Notes: generated by a model not told the origin, from the letters alone. Shown: positions 1 through 11,291, numbered from the stretch's first letter. The stretch is 64,000 nt of DNA from Cryptomeria japonica (GCF_030272615.1 NC_081406.1:139589361-139653360); one strand, 5' to 3'. Translations and numbers: made by a program.

Positions 1-179
1 TTATCAACTGCTATTCTTTGTTATCAACATATGAATTAATAATTAAATCCATCTGTCAAAAAAGTTGAATCTTTCTTTGTAACATGAAGGTTGGAATGTG
101 TATGTGTTAGTGTGGCTATCTCAAAAGTCATCCAAACACTTTTACTCTCAGCTCGATGATCATTTTTTAAAAACATCCA

Positions 180-566
180 CATTCTGAACCTGTGAACTTT
201 GAACTTTGAACTTTGAACCTTGAACCTGCGAGGTTCAAGCAAATGGTTCAAAAACATAAACTGCATGCACAGTTTAATGCATTGATTTTTTTTCTTTCCA
301 TTTTCTTGTGCGTTGAACCTTGAACCTGAACCAAAAAGGTTCAATGGTTCAAGTTCAATGACCGAAAATTGCAAAGCCCGAAATTTGAACTTTGAACTTT
401 TTGAACCTGAACTTTGAACCTTGAACCTTGAACTTGTGAGGTTCAATAGTTCAAGTTCAATGACCAAAAATTACAAAGCCCAAAATTTGAACTTTGAACT
501 TTTTGAACTTGAGCGCTTGAACCTGCGGGCTTGAACCAAAAAGGCTCAAGGTTCAAGTTTAATGAC
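180..566. repeat. GTTCAA-rich minisatellite, about 102-bp higher-order unit
   Basis: The stretch is built from short words such as GAACTTTGAA and GAACCTTGAA. A longer unit recurs: the block beginning GGTTCAATGG at 338 returns with few changes at 440 and in part at 543, a period of about 102 bases, so roughly 2.3 copies are present. The open frame on the minus strand across it is only the translated repeat and is not called as a gene. Confidence 0.75.
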
Positions 567-1029
567 AATTGTTCTTTTGGGCTTCCATAGAAAAACCTAC
601 ATAACTTTTTACTGGGAGCTTCGCTTCTTTTGAAATTTTAACTGTAGAATAAAAAAAATGAGTAGAGCATAACCCAGAAATAATTTTTGCATATGATATA
701 TTAAAATCAAGATTTAATTGTTTGGACATATGGGTAACCCAAAAATTAAACAATTAAAATCTCCCAGCTGACATGGATTTTGGCCATAAAAATTGGTCAT
801 TTTGGAGAAGAGGATGTTAAAATTATCTGTGCTAAAGGATTTTAAGTCATCTTTCATAGAATTTGAAAAACAATTACTTCTTTGTGACTGGTAGGTAGGG
901 GATGTTCAAGAGGGTGCTTGAAAGTTTAAACAAAGGTGACCAACACTTTCAACATTAAAACATTAGCAATAGCTAGTTTTTAGCTGATCATGAGGCTTTA
1001 GGCATGAGAAAAAAATATAGGGGTAACAC
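567..1029. other. no gene seen
   Basis: AT-rich sequence between the minisatellite and the gag relic. It may be the far downstream part of the minus-strand copia relic, but no domain could be read. Confidence 0.4.
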
Positions 1030-2041
1030 ACTTGAGGAGACAAACTGAATGTCTTTGTGGGAGAAATTCTTGTTGGTGGATCATTCACCAACAACAAGAC
1101 CTAATCCTCCAGTATCCTTGGAGTGTTTTCATTTCTTTAACATTTTGTCCAAGGCATCAATGCTGCCATCAAACCGGATTCTTACCTTGAGCTCATCTTG
1201 GCACTTCTCAGGGTATTTCCAAAGATTCTCCACTTAAAGCTCCAACTCCTCACATCTACTCACTTTAGCATCAAATATTGATTTAAATTCACCAGTCATT
1301 TCCTTTGCCTCTTGTAGTGGAGTTATCAATATGCAGATGTTATCATTTGACTCTTCAAGGCATGTTCTCAACAGGCCACATTCTTCATGAACTGACTCTT
1401 TGTAACTCTTAAATTCATTTCTAACATTTTTCATCTCATCTAGGGCACTTACCAGCTCTCTTTCAAGATCAACTTGAGCTTCATCTTCTTCTTCATCTTC
1501 ACCATCACTGCCAAACACATCTTGCTAGTAGGATTGATCTGCAAGATCACTTTCTGATGTGTGAATCTCATCTTCTGACTCTTGAGCCATGAAGAGATGG
1601 GTTTCCACGACATCATTTATGTTGCTTCTACAAAGGAATCTATCTTCATCATGTAGACTCATGTGACACATTTCTCTTCTTGTTCTCACAAACTAGTTCT
1701 ATGGTGGTAGGCTCATTTCCATAGAGCTTCTTCAATCTATCCCATAGGGTTTTTGTCAATTTGCATCTGTCCACCTGTGAGGAAACATCACCAAAAATCC
1801 AATTGAGTATAACTTTCATTGCTTCATCATTGCACATAGATCTTCTTTAAGCTTTAGGACTGGTGGGAGGACTGACCAATCTAAAGAGACCATTTATAAC
1901 TAACATCCAAACATCATAGCCTAATGAGTACAGGTAGAATTCCATTCTACAACTCCAAACAAAATAGTTTGACCCATTAAACACCAGTGTAGAGATTGAC
2001 TCAAAACTGACCATTGTTTTGGGACTCCAGAATCTACCCAA
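1030..2041 (-). pseudogene. Ty1/copia gag relic
   Basis: Read on the minus strand, the first part (about 2041-1847) has the copia gag (UBN2-like) opening, in which an F-NGSNYFVW segment precedes a CRMEF motif. It is followed by an LWDRLKKLYG motif (about 1740) typical of the same family. After frameshifts, an acidic coiled-coil-like stretch (1518-1234) follows, and then an LDKML...SKDTGGLG-like stretch (about 1170-1090) that resembles the end of copia gag proteins. At least two frame changes and several stops make it non-functional. The start is placed just after the PBS at 2068-2085. Nothing of protease, integrase or reverse transcriptase follows toward position 1, so the element is truncated or continues outside the window. 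Confidence 0.6.
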
Positions 2042-2067
2042 GCTAAAGAGAGCTTATCTAACCGAGA

Positions 2068-2085
2068 ACCTAGGTTCTGATACCA
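2068..2085 (-). promoter_or_regulatory. primer binding site, initiator tRNA-Met type
   Basis: On the minus strand this reads TGGTATCAGAACCTAGG, matching the 3' end complement of plant initiator tRNA-Met used by most Ty1/copia elements. It lies two bases inside the LTR boundary at 2088 and upstream of the gag relic. Confidence 0.75.
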
Positions 2086-2087
2086 AT

Positions 2088-3470
2088 TGTAGAACACACG
2101 ATGCCACTGAGAGGGGGTGTGAATCAATGTTTTCCAAACTTAATGATTTTTAATCTTAAATGTGATTATCGGTTAACATATCTAACACAAAGTGATTATA
2201 CCAATGAGGTAGGGGAAGAAATCAATATGCAAGCACACACAAATACACATCACATAACGATGGATGTATCAGAAAAACCCAACATGGGAAAAACCTTGGT
2301 GAGAAATGTTGTTGGAGTCTACTGCTCCAATCAAGCCTCACAATAAACACTAATTACAAATTTTAGGGCACAAACCCAAGGAGCACCAAACGCTAATTTT
2401 AGGGCACCAACCCAAGGATCACCAAACCCTAATTTAGAGAACCAATCCAAGGAGCGCCAACTCAATGACCATAATAACATATATCAAAACAATAGCAATA
2501 ACCTTGTTACAAAAGAGCTTTGTAACTCTCACACATATCTTTTCACTGGTTCACCTCTATTCGATTCTCTGCTCACCTTCTCTGGCTCTTCCTCTACTCT
2601 GTCTCTTTCAGTTCTCTTCTCTTTTCTCACTCTCTCTCTCTCTCTTTGTTCTTTCTTTCTTTCTATTGTTGTTGCCTTACCAGATTAGAATCCACCTCTT
2701 CTCGGTCAGTTTACTGTTCTCTCTAATCACTACTGGTTCTCAGCTTACCAGTCAAGCCTTGCTCTTATCTTGCCTTTCCGGATCTTCACCGACACTCCCA
2801 CTACACTACAACACCTTATGTTGCCTACCTAGGGGTTCTAGAACCACTTCACTTGACTACAACACACTTTGTAGCTTACTGGTCACTCTAACCTTACCAG
2901 TTAAACCTTTGCTAAACCCTCTCGTCGATTGTACCTCCAACACTCAGTCACTATGATCTTCGATGAAATTTTTGACTGGTTGGCTCTCTGTTGCACTTTC
3001 ACTCTATATTCTTCAACATCTAGCTTGCAACATCAATCAAATATGATCTGTGGTTTTCATATTTATATGTGAACTTTCCTGCCATGACCGACATGCAAAC
3101 TTCACATTTCTAAGGTTTCTTCATCGACCATGAGGCATACTAGATCAAATCAGATCTAGTTCTAGAGATTGACCACCTGCAACAGATCACTCAACTCCGC
3201 CAATCCTGTTGCGTCCATAACATGTTTTCTATATTTAGCAAACATGACATGTTTATCGATCTATGCTTGTCAACCACAATGAAGTGATCACACAGTTAGC
3301 TTTGCCTACTCCGATCAGTGTCTAGACACACTGCATCAATCATGATGCATACAAATCAGATCTTTGTCCTCTGATTTGTCTCAAGCCACATCCTTCTTCT
3401 CTCGACTTGTGATTTACAACATTGACAATAATATCGACCAATCACCAACTACCTCACCGATAATGCACAA
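2088..3470 (-). repeat. LTR (or part of it) of the minus-strand copia relic
   Basis: The edge next to the PBS reads TGTAGAACACACG on the plus strand and is followed by GAGAGGGGGTGTGAAT, the reverse complement of the ATTCACACCCCCTCTC signature that closes many plant copia LTRs. A CT-rich tract with a CTCTCT run lies at about 2555-2670. The far edge of this LTR could not be found, because element I begins at 3471. The sequence at 11292-12383, with the same ACCGGT-rich style, may be its continuation. Confidence 0.5.
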
Positions 3471-4628
3471 TGTTGGCATTTGTGATGTTGTGATTGTCAT
3501 TGATGGACACACACTTATATTGAGATCCCCTTTATATGCATGAGCTAGAGCTCAACTGGTATTTGTTCCAACTAGTATGTTGTATTCTAGTCTTTAGACT
3601 AATGATTTTGTAGAATGTGTTTCCCGGTCTAAAGTGGCATGACAACCCCAAGCGGTTCGTAGATCTCAACCGGTACAAGGGAGCAAAGCAACACAACACA
3701 TTCTTACCAGTCTTCATTTTTGCCAAACCGACAACCGGTATTTTGTATGAACCGGTAATACTCTGTGATGAGTTAACAACCAGCACTTTGTGATAAGTTA
3801 CCAACCCACCGATTGATTTATGGTGCCGACACACTGACAGTGCTTTTTGTGTCGTGTTACTGAGTATGTCTAGATTCATTGAACCTAGGAAATTGTAATG
3901 TAATCCTATTGGACCGACATGAAATCAGATTCCTTTAAAAGGACATCATGTCTAGGGTTTTGAGTTGTTTCTATTGTTGAAAGGGTTTATGTTGTGGCTA
4001 GGGTTTAAGGTGATTGTGGAGTTGTTGTAAGAGCAATCTTATCTGAGAAGATCGAGTTGTAAACAGAAAGAGATAGAGAAGACTAACATAATGCTAAAGT
4101 GCGTTAGCAATGAACTATACTGGATCTAATCAAGCAATCTATGCTATAAGATAGATCAAACACTTGTTGATTACTCACATCTTTGACAAGTCTGTAGCCC
4201 TTAACCGGGTAGGCCTCAAAGCCTTTGTAAAATCCTCTAACAAAGTGGTTCACTTTTGTGAATCTGAAATCCTCTAACAAGGTAGTCTTTAATCAGACTT
4301 ATCTCCTAACAGAGATTGAGATTCCTAACAGGATCTGTTCTGGTGAAGAACATTGTAAGACCTTAACCGGTCTAGTTTCTATTCTGCAGATAGTGACTTG
4401 TGAGTTCCATCTCACCGTGGTTTTTCCCAGTTGGGCTTCCATGTCAAATATCTTGTGTTGTGGTTGTATTATTTTTGTGGGTGAATGCTTTATTTGCATT
4501 TTGGTTTGCATGTGTGGTAACCGGTCTATCTATTAGACTGTTTTACTGGTTTATCTTCAGATTGTGTAAGTGTTTAAGTACAGAGAATTTTCGCATACTA
4601 ATTCACCCCCCCCTCTTAGTATTCATCA
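3471..4628 (+). repeat. 5' LTR of element I
   Basis: Starts TGTTGGCATTTG and ends ...TTCATCA, with the CACCCCCCCCTCTTAG signature near the end. It is nearly identical to 10132-11291. A TTTAAAAG box at about 3934 is a candidate core promoter. The minus-strand frame within it is a shadow repeated in the other LTR. Confidence 0.85.
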
Positions 4629-4630
4629 AT

Positions 4631-4645
4631 TGGTATCAGAGCCTA
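4631..4645 (+). promoter_or_regulatory. PBS of element I, initiator tRNA-Met
   Basis: TGGTATCAGAGCC begins two bases after the 5' LTR. It is a perfect match to the usual copia primer site complementary to initiator tRNA-Met. Confidence 0.85.
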
Positions 4646-4678
4646 CCTTTCTATAAGTTTAACCACTTGGAAAGAGAT

Positions 4679-5956
4679 ATGGGGGAATACACTTTGAGGG
4701 AACTTACTCAATGGCTCACTAAGTCTGAGAAAGCCTATGATGATCTTATGGTCAAATACAAGGCATCTCAAGCAAAAAGGAGGGAACATGCAGAAAAGTT
4801 GATGGAGCTATCTAAAAGTAGTTCTAAAGATGAAGCTAATATGGAAGCCATGATTGCAGAAGTGAATAAGCTAAATGATTCAAACTCCAATTTGAGAAAG
4901 GAGTTGGAAGGACTGACTATTCGGTTTAGTCAAGAGCTTGAGAACCCTAGGAAAGCTGAAGATCGGATAAAGGATAGAGATCATGAGATCTCCAAGTTGA
5001 AACAAGAGATTAGTGCACTGACTGCTCACCTTCATGAGAGCGGGATGGAAAAGGAAGACATGCAAGGTGAACTGAACATAGCTATCTTTGAAAATGCAAG
5101 TCTAATGGAGACAAATACTGCTATTTCCAAAGAACTCTCTGAGTCAAAGGAAATACTTGCTAAGTTTGGCAAAAGTACTATCAAGCTAGAGCAAAAGATT
5201 GAGTCATCTAGACTGGCAAAGAATACCAATGGTCTTGGTTTCTCTAGACACGAGGAAGGAGAATCCTCAGGAACAAATGCTGAAGCATCAAAGAAGCAAC
5301 CAACACTCAAAGGAAAAGGTAAGAAAAAATTCAAACCTGTTTGCTTTAACTGTCTTTAAGAAGGACACATTGCCAATGTATGTAGGAGCAAAGCCTACAA
5401 TAATTTTCCATATTTTATGAACAATGTATCTAGATCCAATAAGTTCAATGGTCATTGTTACGCATGCAAAAAGTTTGGGCATAGAGCATCTGAATGCAGG
5501 TCAGTCATGAACAATACCAGAAGATATCCTCAGAGGACCCAAGGAGCTGGTCCGGAATCCTTTGTAAACCGAAACCCCAACCGGTTCAATGCCTACAATT
5601 ATCAGTCAAGCAATAACGGTTATCAACTGGCAACCAGGTGGAGAGAAAATTGTTGGATTTATCATGGACATGGACACACTGTGGCTACATGTAGAAGGAA
5701 GAATGGAAATATGAACAATGGACCTTGGAGAGCACCTGGATTGGTTTTCTATCACTACAACAAACTGGGTCAGATTGCAAGATTCTACAGAAGCAGAAAG
5801 AGTATATCTGATGATATATCGGTCACTCAGAAAGGAGAAGTTGATGCTGAAAAAGTTCAAGCGGACATGAACAAAACCTGGAGGAAGAAACCAACAATGT
5901 TGGAAGAGGAACCGGTTTTTGCACCTAGTGTGGAAATATCGAAACCGGTAAACTAA
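4679..5956 (+). pseudogene. gag-like nucleocapsid protein of element I (one in-frame stop)
   Basis: A single frame of 425 codons runs from the ATG just downstream of the PBS and is broken once, by TAA at 5357-5359. Residues about 1-200 are heptad-like and rich in E, K and L, a long coiled coil. A basic linker (KGKGKKK) leads to a series of CCHC knuckles. The first (C222) contains the stop, and the second (C260, C263, H268, C273) is intact. Two later copies near 5660 and 5760 have lost Cys or His positions to Tyr, Phe or Gln. The coiled coil takes the place of the usual UBN2-type copia gag core, so it may be a rearranged gag. It would package element RNA in virus-like particles. The frame is also open upstream into the LTR, but the PBS sets the start. 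Confidence 0.7.
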
Positions 5957-6138
5957 GCTCCAAAGAGGCTTAGGGGGAGAAAACGGTGAAATGATTGTGA
6001 ACCCTCGGTTACACTGATAAAAGACCTTAACCGATATGTGATACCTATCGCTCGGCAGAAGACTAGAAATGGTAAAAGAGGCAAATTAGGGTTTTCACCC
6101 TAATAGAGGAGCATTAATGGTGGTAGGTAAGAGACATG

Positions 6139-6146
6139 TATAAAAG
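6139..6146 (+). promoter_or_regulatory. candidate internal TATA box for the second ORF of element I
   Basis: TATAAAAG lies in the 449-base gap between gag and the second ORF, 267 bases upstream of that ORF's ATG. Pyrimidine/CA start-like sequence follows about 30 bases downstream, and the ATG at 6406 sits in AACAATGGC, a near-ideal plant translation context. The box and the start context are seen directly; promoter activity is inferred. Confidence 0.45.
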
Positions 6147-6405
6147 CATATTTCAAATCATTTCTCACTATCTGTTTTCAAAGCAAAGAAAATTTTTCAA
6201 GTGCAGAGCGAAGAAAAGGTGATTTGAGCCAAGATTTCAAGAAATTGATAAATCTTGAAGGAGATTCAAATTCAGTTTGCAAGCAGTCATGGAGAACTCA
6301 AAGCAGTGATTTGGCAACCAATGAAGAGTGAAGTGAAGTAGAATCAGGAAGCCTTAAATTTGCATTGTAAAGGTATTTTTTTTGTGTTCTTGAAAATACT
6401 CAACA

Positions 6406-9400
6406 ATGGCTTTTGTATCTCATACCAGTTCTAGTACATCCATTGAGTTGGAAAGTTTTATTCAGAGGAAGTCCAAATATAATGCCTTATCACAAGTTCC
6501 GGCTGGAGTCATAGTTGAAGAAGGAATTTTTGATTATATTGATTGCAAAATAGAAGACCTAGGGTCTCTAGCTATTCACACCCAGTTAGCTTTATTTTGC
6601 GACAAGGACAAAAAGATCAAACCGGAGTTTAGTATATTAGAGAAGAAGAAACTCCATAATGCAGTATATTTTCTAGAAGATTTTATGGAGGATCACATCA
6701 GGATCATTTTGAGCAGAGTCCACGGTGACTAGATTTACCTGGAGAGGATGCATGATATAATGCCTCAGGCAATTCATGCAATCATCAGTTTTTGCAACAT
6801 AGGGGAAGTGCTAGCCCTAAGAATGGTAAGAAAAACCAAAATGGCCAAGCTCACTAGTTTGACAAGTGACTCACGGGGTATGAAAGTTAATCCTATCAAG
6901 GATGATCTGGTGAAATACGCTTGCATGGTGATAGGCTACAGAACGTTTTCAGCCAGCATGATTAATTCTGTATCTGCTGTAGCGGTAAATGCTGCTTACC
7001 GAATGATTAAAGAGGATGCATCTTTTGACTTATGCACCAGTATGTAGAGGAAACTCCTGTTGAATCTAAAGGTGATCAAATAGGAAAATGTACTAAGGTT
7101 TAAGTTTGGACAACTACTGATAGGGTTGTTCTTCTATTTCCAAGGTTACTTTCCTGGAGTAGGAGATGTCCAGTGGTCTCGTAACCAACCGGTAACCAAG
7201 CAGATTAAGGAAAGCATACAATCCATTGGAACCAGTTACCCTGAAGTACTGAACAAATATTTTGATGAGTTCAGAAGAAAGATGAGTCAAAGGGTAAGAA
7301 TCTCAGATGATATAGTAAATAAATATGAAGATGACATTTGTTTCACCATTCAGGTGGACAAATGCTTAATGGAGGCCTGTTGAGCCTAGAATGGAAAAAG
7401 TGGAGCCAATGGGCTATGAAGTTATGTATGATATGTTGGAAGGGTATGCCTCAACCCTTATTGCCTCACCTCTTGATCCAAAGGATAAAAGGACCGGAAC
7501 CTACTTGGAGAGGATTGCACCTGCTGAAGAACCATCGGTTAAGAAAGGAAAAGAACTGACAACAAAGAAAGCCAAAGCAGTGCCTACAGCATTGACATCG
7601 GCTACCACTACAACTCTAAGAGTGACCAAGCTATCACCGACAAAGAAGCAACTGGAGGTAACACTGGAAAAATTCTTTAAAAGAAAAAGGAAGAACACAA
7701 ATGAACCGGACTTTGAAGAAACCGAGTCTGATGAAAAGCCAAAGAAGGCCAGACAGACAAAGAAAATGAAGAAGAATGAACCGGCAGCATCTGCACCGGT
7801 AAATATTGACATCTCCTCATACAAACCTTTGACACATTTTCAAAGGACAGTTAAGAATATTAGGAGAAAATTGCTTCATGATTTAGTAGATTATTATGAT
7901 GATTTTAGTGATGAGGAAAAGGAAGAAGTATTATAGAAAATCATCATTTATTTGTGTAAAAATGATCGGTCGCCATCAGAGATTAAATCTCAGACACCGG
8001 ATTCTTTATTTAAAGCATTAGATAATAAATGGCGCATTGCCATTGAAAAGGAACATGAGATTAGGGAGAAAGTCTTTGCACAGTACTTTCTTGACCTCTC
8101 AAATTCAAAATTGTTTGATGTGTTGGACCAAAATAAAGGTCTCTTCTTCACAAGGAGAAGAAGACTCTGGTTGCTAGAGGGTAGAATTGATGATGTTGAA
8201 AAAGATACTCATCAACATATGGATTATGCTATCAACTCTCACAAAGAAAAAATGGCCAACCTCCAAGCAGAAAAAGGACCGGTTGTATCCAAACCGGATG
8301 AAGTTTTTGATGAGGAAGGAAACCTGGTTGAAGAACCAATTGACACTATCGATTTCAATGCCCTAGATGTAGAAGAGATCACTCAGGACATACCTTCTGA
8401 GGGAATAGAATAGGGGAAACAAGCCAAACAAGGTGGTGAGCAGGCTAAGGACACACAGGAAGCGGATCAAGAACAGGAAGAGAAGAAGAAGAGGGATGAA
8501 GATGAGAAAAGGAGAAAAGAGGAAGAGAAAAGAAAAGAGGAAGAGGAGAAATGAAAAGATGAAGAGGAGAAGAAGCAAGAAGAGGAAAGGAAGAAGAAAG
8601 AAGAAGAGGAAAGGAAGAAGAAAGAAAAAGAGGACAAGGAAGAAAAGAGGAAGAAAGAAGAGGAAGAAAAGAAGAAGGAAGAGGAAGAAAAGAGGAAGAA
8701 AGAAGAGGAAGACAAGAAGAAGATGGAAGAGGAAGAAAAGAAAAAGAGGGAAGAGAAAGAGAAAGAAGAGAAGGAGAGGAAAGAAGAAGACAAGGAAAAG
8801 AAAGAAGAAGAAGACAGGGAACAAGAACAGAAGAAAGAAGCAGAGAAAAGGAAGAAGGTAGAAGCAGACAAGGCAATGAAAGCAATGGAGAGCACTTAGA
8901 TGGAGACTCCGAAGGAAACTGGGAGTCAAGCCAAACCGGCTAATATCTCTAGTCCTATCGATCTCCAATTTGCAAGTGAGTCAGAGCTTATGCAAAGCAT
9001 CAAGGTTGCTCAAGAGCACATTGAGCTCATTCGCAGGAAAAAGGAACAGTACACAATTCAGGCAGTTGTAGACACCCTTACCGGTTTAATCCCTAGTACT
9101 AATCTTCCTAACACTGAATCATCACTAGCACAACTCAAACTACTATGTATTGTAGTGGATGATCAGGTATAGAGCCTGGAAGAAGCAACTAAGGCTAATG
9201 TCAAGAAAGAGCACCAAAAGGCTCTTAACATTGCTCTGGTGAAAAAGATGAATGAGCTTCGGTCTGAACTGCTAAAAGACCAAAAGGACATAAGGAATGC
9301 CTTGGATGAGGGAAACTTGCTACTAAGCAAAAGTTGTCAACCTCATCTGTTCTGTGATGATGTGCTAGCCAAGAAGCAAAAGCTTCAAATGGACTTATAG

Positions 9401-9766
9401 TCCTACTTGGGCACATTTAAGACACCTTATGATTCCTTTGCAACATATGGGCAAACCGTTCACCGGTTCCAGATCCAGTCAGCCAAAATAGAGCAAGAGA
9501 TCAGTACACGATCTAAAGATTTGTAGGAGCTACAACTGGTTTTACTTCCACATCTGCAAATTCTTCAGAAGTGTTATCTAAACCTAGATGCCTTGACAAT
9601 TATGCAGGAGCTGAGCACAGTAGATGCCATGGAGGAATAGGTATACCAGATGCAAACAGAAAAAGAAGTGGCCACCTCCTTACTTGAGTCCTAGTCTCTA
9701 TCCATGAAACAATTTTTGTAGGACTATAAATTGGTTTTTGACAAGTATTATTCATTTTTTTCATAA
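6406..9766 (+). pseudogene. accessory ORF2 of element I, unrecognised large protein
   Basis: A frame of about 1,120 codons with no recognised domain. The first third (6406-7383) is a mixed alpha-type globular sequence. A frame change near 7385 leads into a lysine-rich, disordered stretch (7500-7800), then a helical part (7800-8410). An almost pure Glu/Lys/Arg segment (8460-8885) and a further helical C-terminal part ending at the TAA at 9764 complete it. Most breaks are TAG or TGA (for example 8411, 8552, 8897, 9170), as expected from decayed Gln or Arg codons. It sits where pol should be, but no protease, integrase, RT or RNase H motif is visible. It has its own TATA box and a strong start context, so it may be a captured host gene or a lineage-specific element gene. 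The function is unknown. Confidence 0.6.
8460..8885 (+). repeat. purine-rich low-complexity block coding a Glu/Lys helix
   Basis: Almost pure GAA/AAG/GAG/AGG sequence. In the frame shared with the flanking ORF2 (both sides match the frame of 7391 and 8900) it reads as about 140 residues of mixed E, K and R, the pattern of a single charged alpha-helix. The Arg/Lys-only frame and the Leu/Phe/Ser-rich minus-strand frames over the same bases are shadows. One TGA at about 8552 interrupts it. Confidence 0.75.
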
Positions 9767-10131
9767 ACTTTTATTTATATCAAATAGAAACAGGGTTGTT
9801 CAGCGATACTTTGTCATTGTTGGCAAAGGGGGAGAAGTATCTATTTTTGGTTTGAAAATTTTGATCTTCTGATACAGGGGGAGAAGTACTCTATCTATTT
9901 TGAAGCCAAATAGGGAGAAGCATCTATTTTTGAAATTTTGATATATGCTATATGCTTTGATGTCTCAATGATTATGCTCTATATGCAAAATTGCTATACA
10001 CCATGTTGATTAAGGGATAGTGTATATGCTTAGGGGGAGCAATTTTGTTAATGGCAAGTTTTTGTTGTAAAACACTTAGATGTCAAAATTTTATTTTCCT
10101 TAGTGTTGCCATCAATGCCAAAGGGGGCGAT
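9767..10131 (+). other. 3' noncoding region of element I with several purine tracts and PPT
   Basis: Contains GGCAAAGGGGGAGAAG near 9825, CAGGGGGAGAAG near 9876, TTAGGGGGAGC near 10030 and the final AAAGGGGGCGAT at 10120-10131. The final tract directly abuts the 3' LTR and is the polypurine tract that would prime plus-strand DNA. The others look like spare or ancestral copies. Confidence 0.7.
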
Positions 10132-11291
10132 TGTTGGCATTTGTGATGTTGTGATTGTCATTGATGGACACACACTAGTATTGAGATCCCCTTTATATGC
10201 ATGAGCTAGAGCTCAACCGGTATTTGTTCCAACCGGTATGTTGTATTCTAGTCTTTAGACTAATGATTTTGCAGAATGTGTTTCCCGATCTGAAGCGGCA
10301 TGACGACCCCAAGTGGTTCGTAGATCTCAACCGGTACAAGGGAGAAAAGCGGCACAACACATTCTTACCAGTCTTCATTTTTGCCAAACCGGCAACCGGT
10401 ATTTTGTATGAACTGGTAATACTCTGTGATGAGTTACCAACCTGCATTTTGTGATAAGTTAACAACCCACCAATTGATTGACGGTGCTGACACACTGACG
10501 GTGCTTTTTGTGTCGTGTTACTAAGTATGTCTAGATTCATTGAACCTAGGAAATCGTAATGTAATCCTATTGGACCGACATGAAATTAGATTCCTTTAAA
10601 AGGACATCATGTCTAGGGTTTTGAGTTGTTGTTGCTATTGCTGAAAGGGTTTATGTTGTGGCTAGGGTTTAAGGTGATTGTGGAGTTGTTGTAAGAGAAA
10701 TCTTATCTGAGAAGATCGAGTTGTAAACAGAAAGAGATAGAGAAGACTGAAGTAATGCTGAAGTGCATTAGCATTGAACTATACTGGATCTAATCAAGCA
10801 ATCTGTGCTATAAGATAGATCAAACACTTGTTGATTACTCACATCTTTGACAAGTCTGTAGCCCTTAACCGGGTAGGCCTCAAAGCCTTTGTAAAATCCT
10901 CTAACAAAGTGGTTCACTTTTGTGAATCTGAAATCCTCTAAAAAGGTAGTCTTTAATTGGACTTATCTCCTAACAGAGATTGAGATTCCTAACAAGATGT
11001 GTTCTGGTGAAGAACATTGTAAGACCTTAACCGGTCTGGTTTCTATTCTACAGATAGTGACTTGTGAGTTCCATCTCACTGTGGTTTTTCCCAGTTGGGT
11101 TTCCATGTCAAATATCTTGTGTTATGGTTGTATTGCTTTTGTGGGTGAATGCTTTATTCGCATTTTGGTTTGCATGTGTGCTAACTGGTCTATCTATTAG
11201 ACTATTTTACCGGTTTATCTTCAGACTGTGTAAGTGTTTAAGTATAAAGATTTTTGGCATACTAATTCACCCCCCCTCTTAGTATTCATCA
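10132..11291 (+). repeat. 3' LTR of element I
   Basis: Direct repeat of 3471-4628 with TGTTGG start and TTCATCA end. It keeps more intact ACCGGT sites than the 5' copy. Confidence 0.85.

Larger units (their letters stand above)
3471..11291 (+). mobile_element. element I: non-autonomous copia-like LTR retrotransposon
   Basis: Two direct repeats of about 1.16 kb (3471-4628 and 10132-11291) bound an internal region with a tRNA-Met PBS at its left edge and a polypurine tract at its right edge. Inside are a coiled-coil/zinc-knuckle gag and a second long ORF. No protease, integrase, reverse transcriptase or RNase H could be found in any frame, so the element must depend on an autonomous relative. 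The two LTRs differ by about 26 changes in the first 390 bases by eye, many of them ACCGGT versus ACTGGT. The flanking five bases (CACAA left, CATAG right) do not form a convincing target-site duplication. Confidence 0.85.

Noticed and set aside
36-467. 143-codon minus-strand frame
   Set aside because: Translation of the GTTCAA minisatellite; the repeat lacks stops in that frame.
2465-2956. 163-codon Leu/Ser-rich plus-strand frame
   Set aside because: Coded by a CT-rich tract of a minus-strand LTR; looks like a membrane protein only through composition.
3532-3879. 115-codon minus-strand frame, repeated at 10193-10540
   Set aside because: Lies wholly in the two LTRs of element I and is similar only because the LTRs are.
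7501-7824. Minus-strand Phe/Ser-rich frame
   Set aside because: Shadow of the lysine-rich part of ORF2.
8433-8861. Plus-strand Arg/Lys-only frame
   Set aside because: Wrong frame for ORF2; the neighbouring coding segments share the Glu/Lys frame.
8363-8968. Long minus-strand frames rich in Leu/Phe/Ser
   Set aside because: They are the reverse reading of the Glu/Lys-coding purine block of ORF2; low complexity keeps all frames open.
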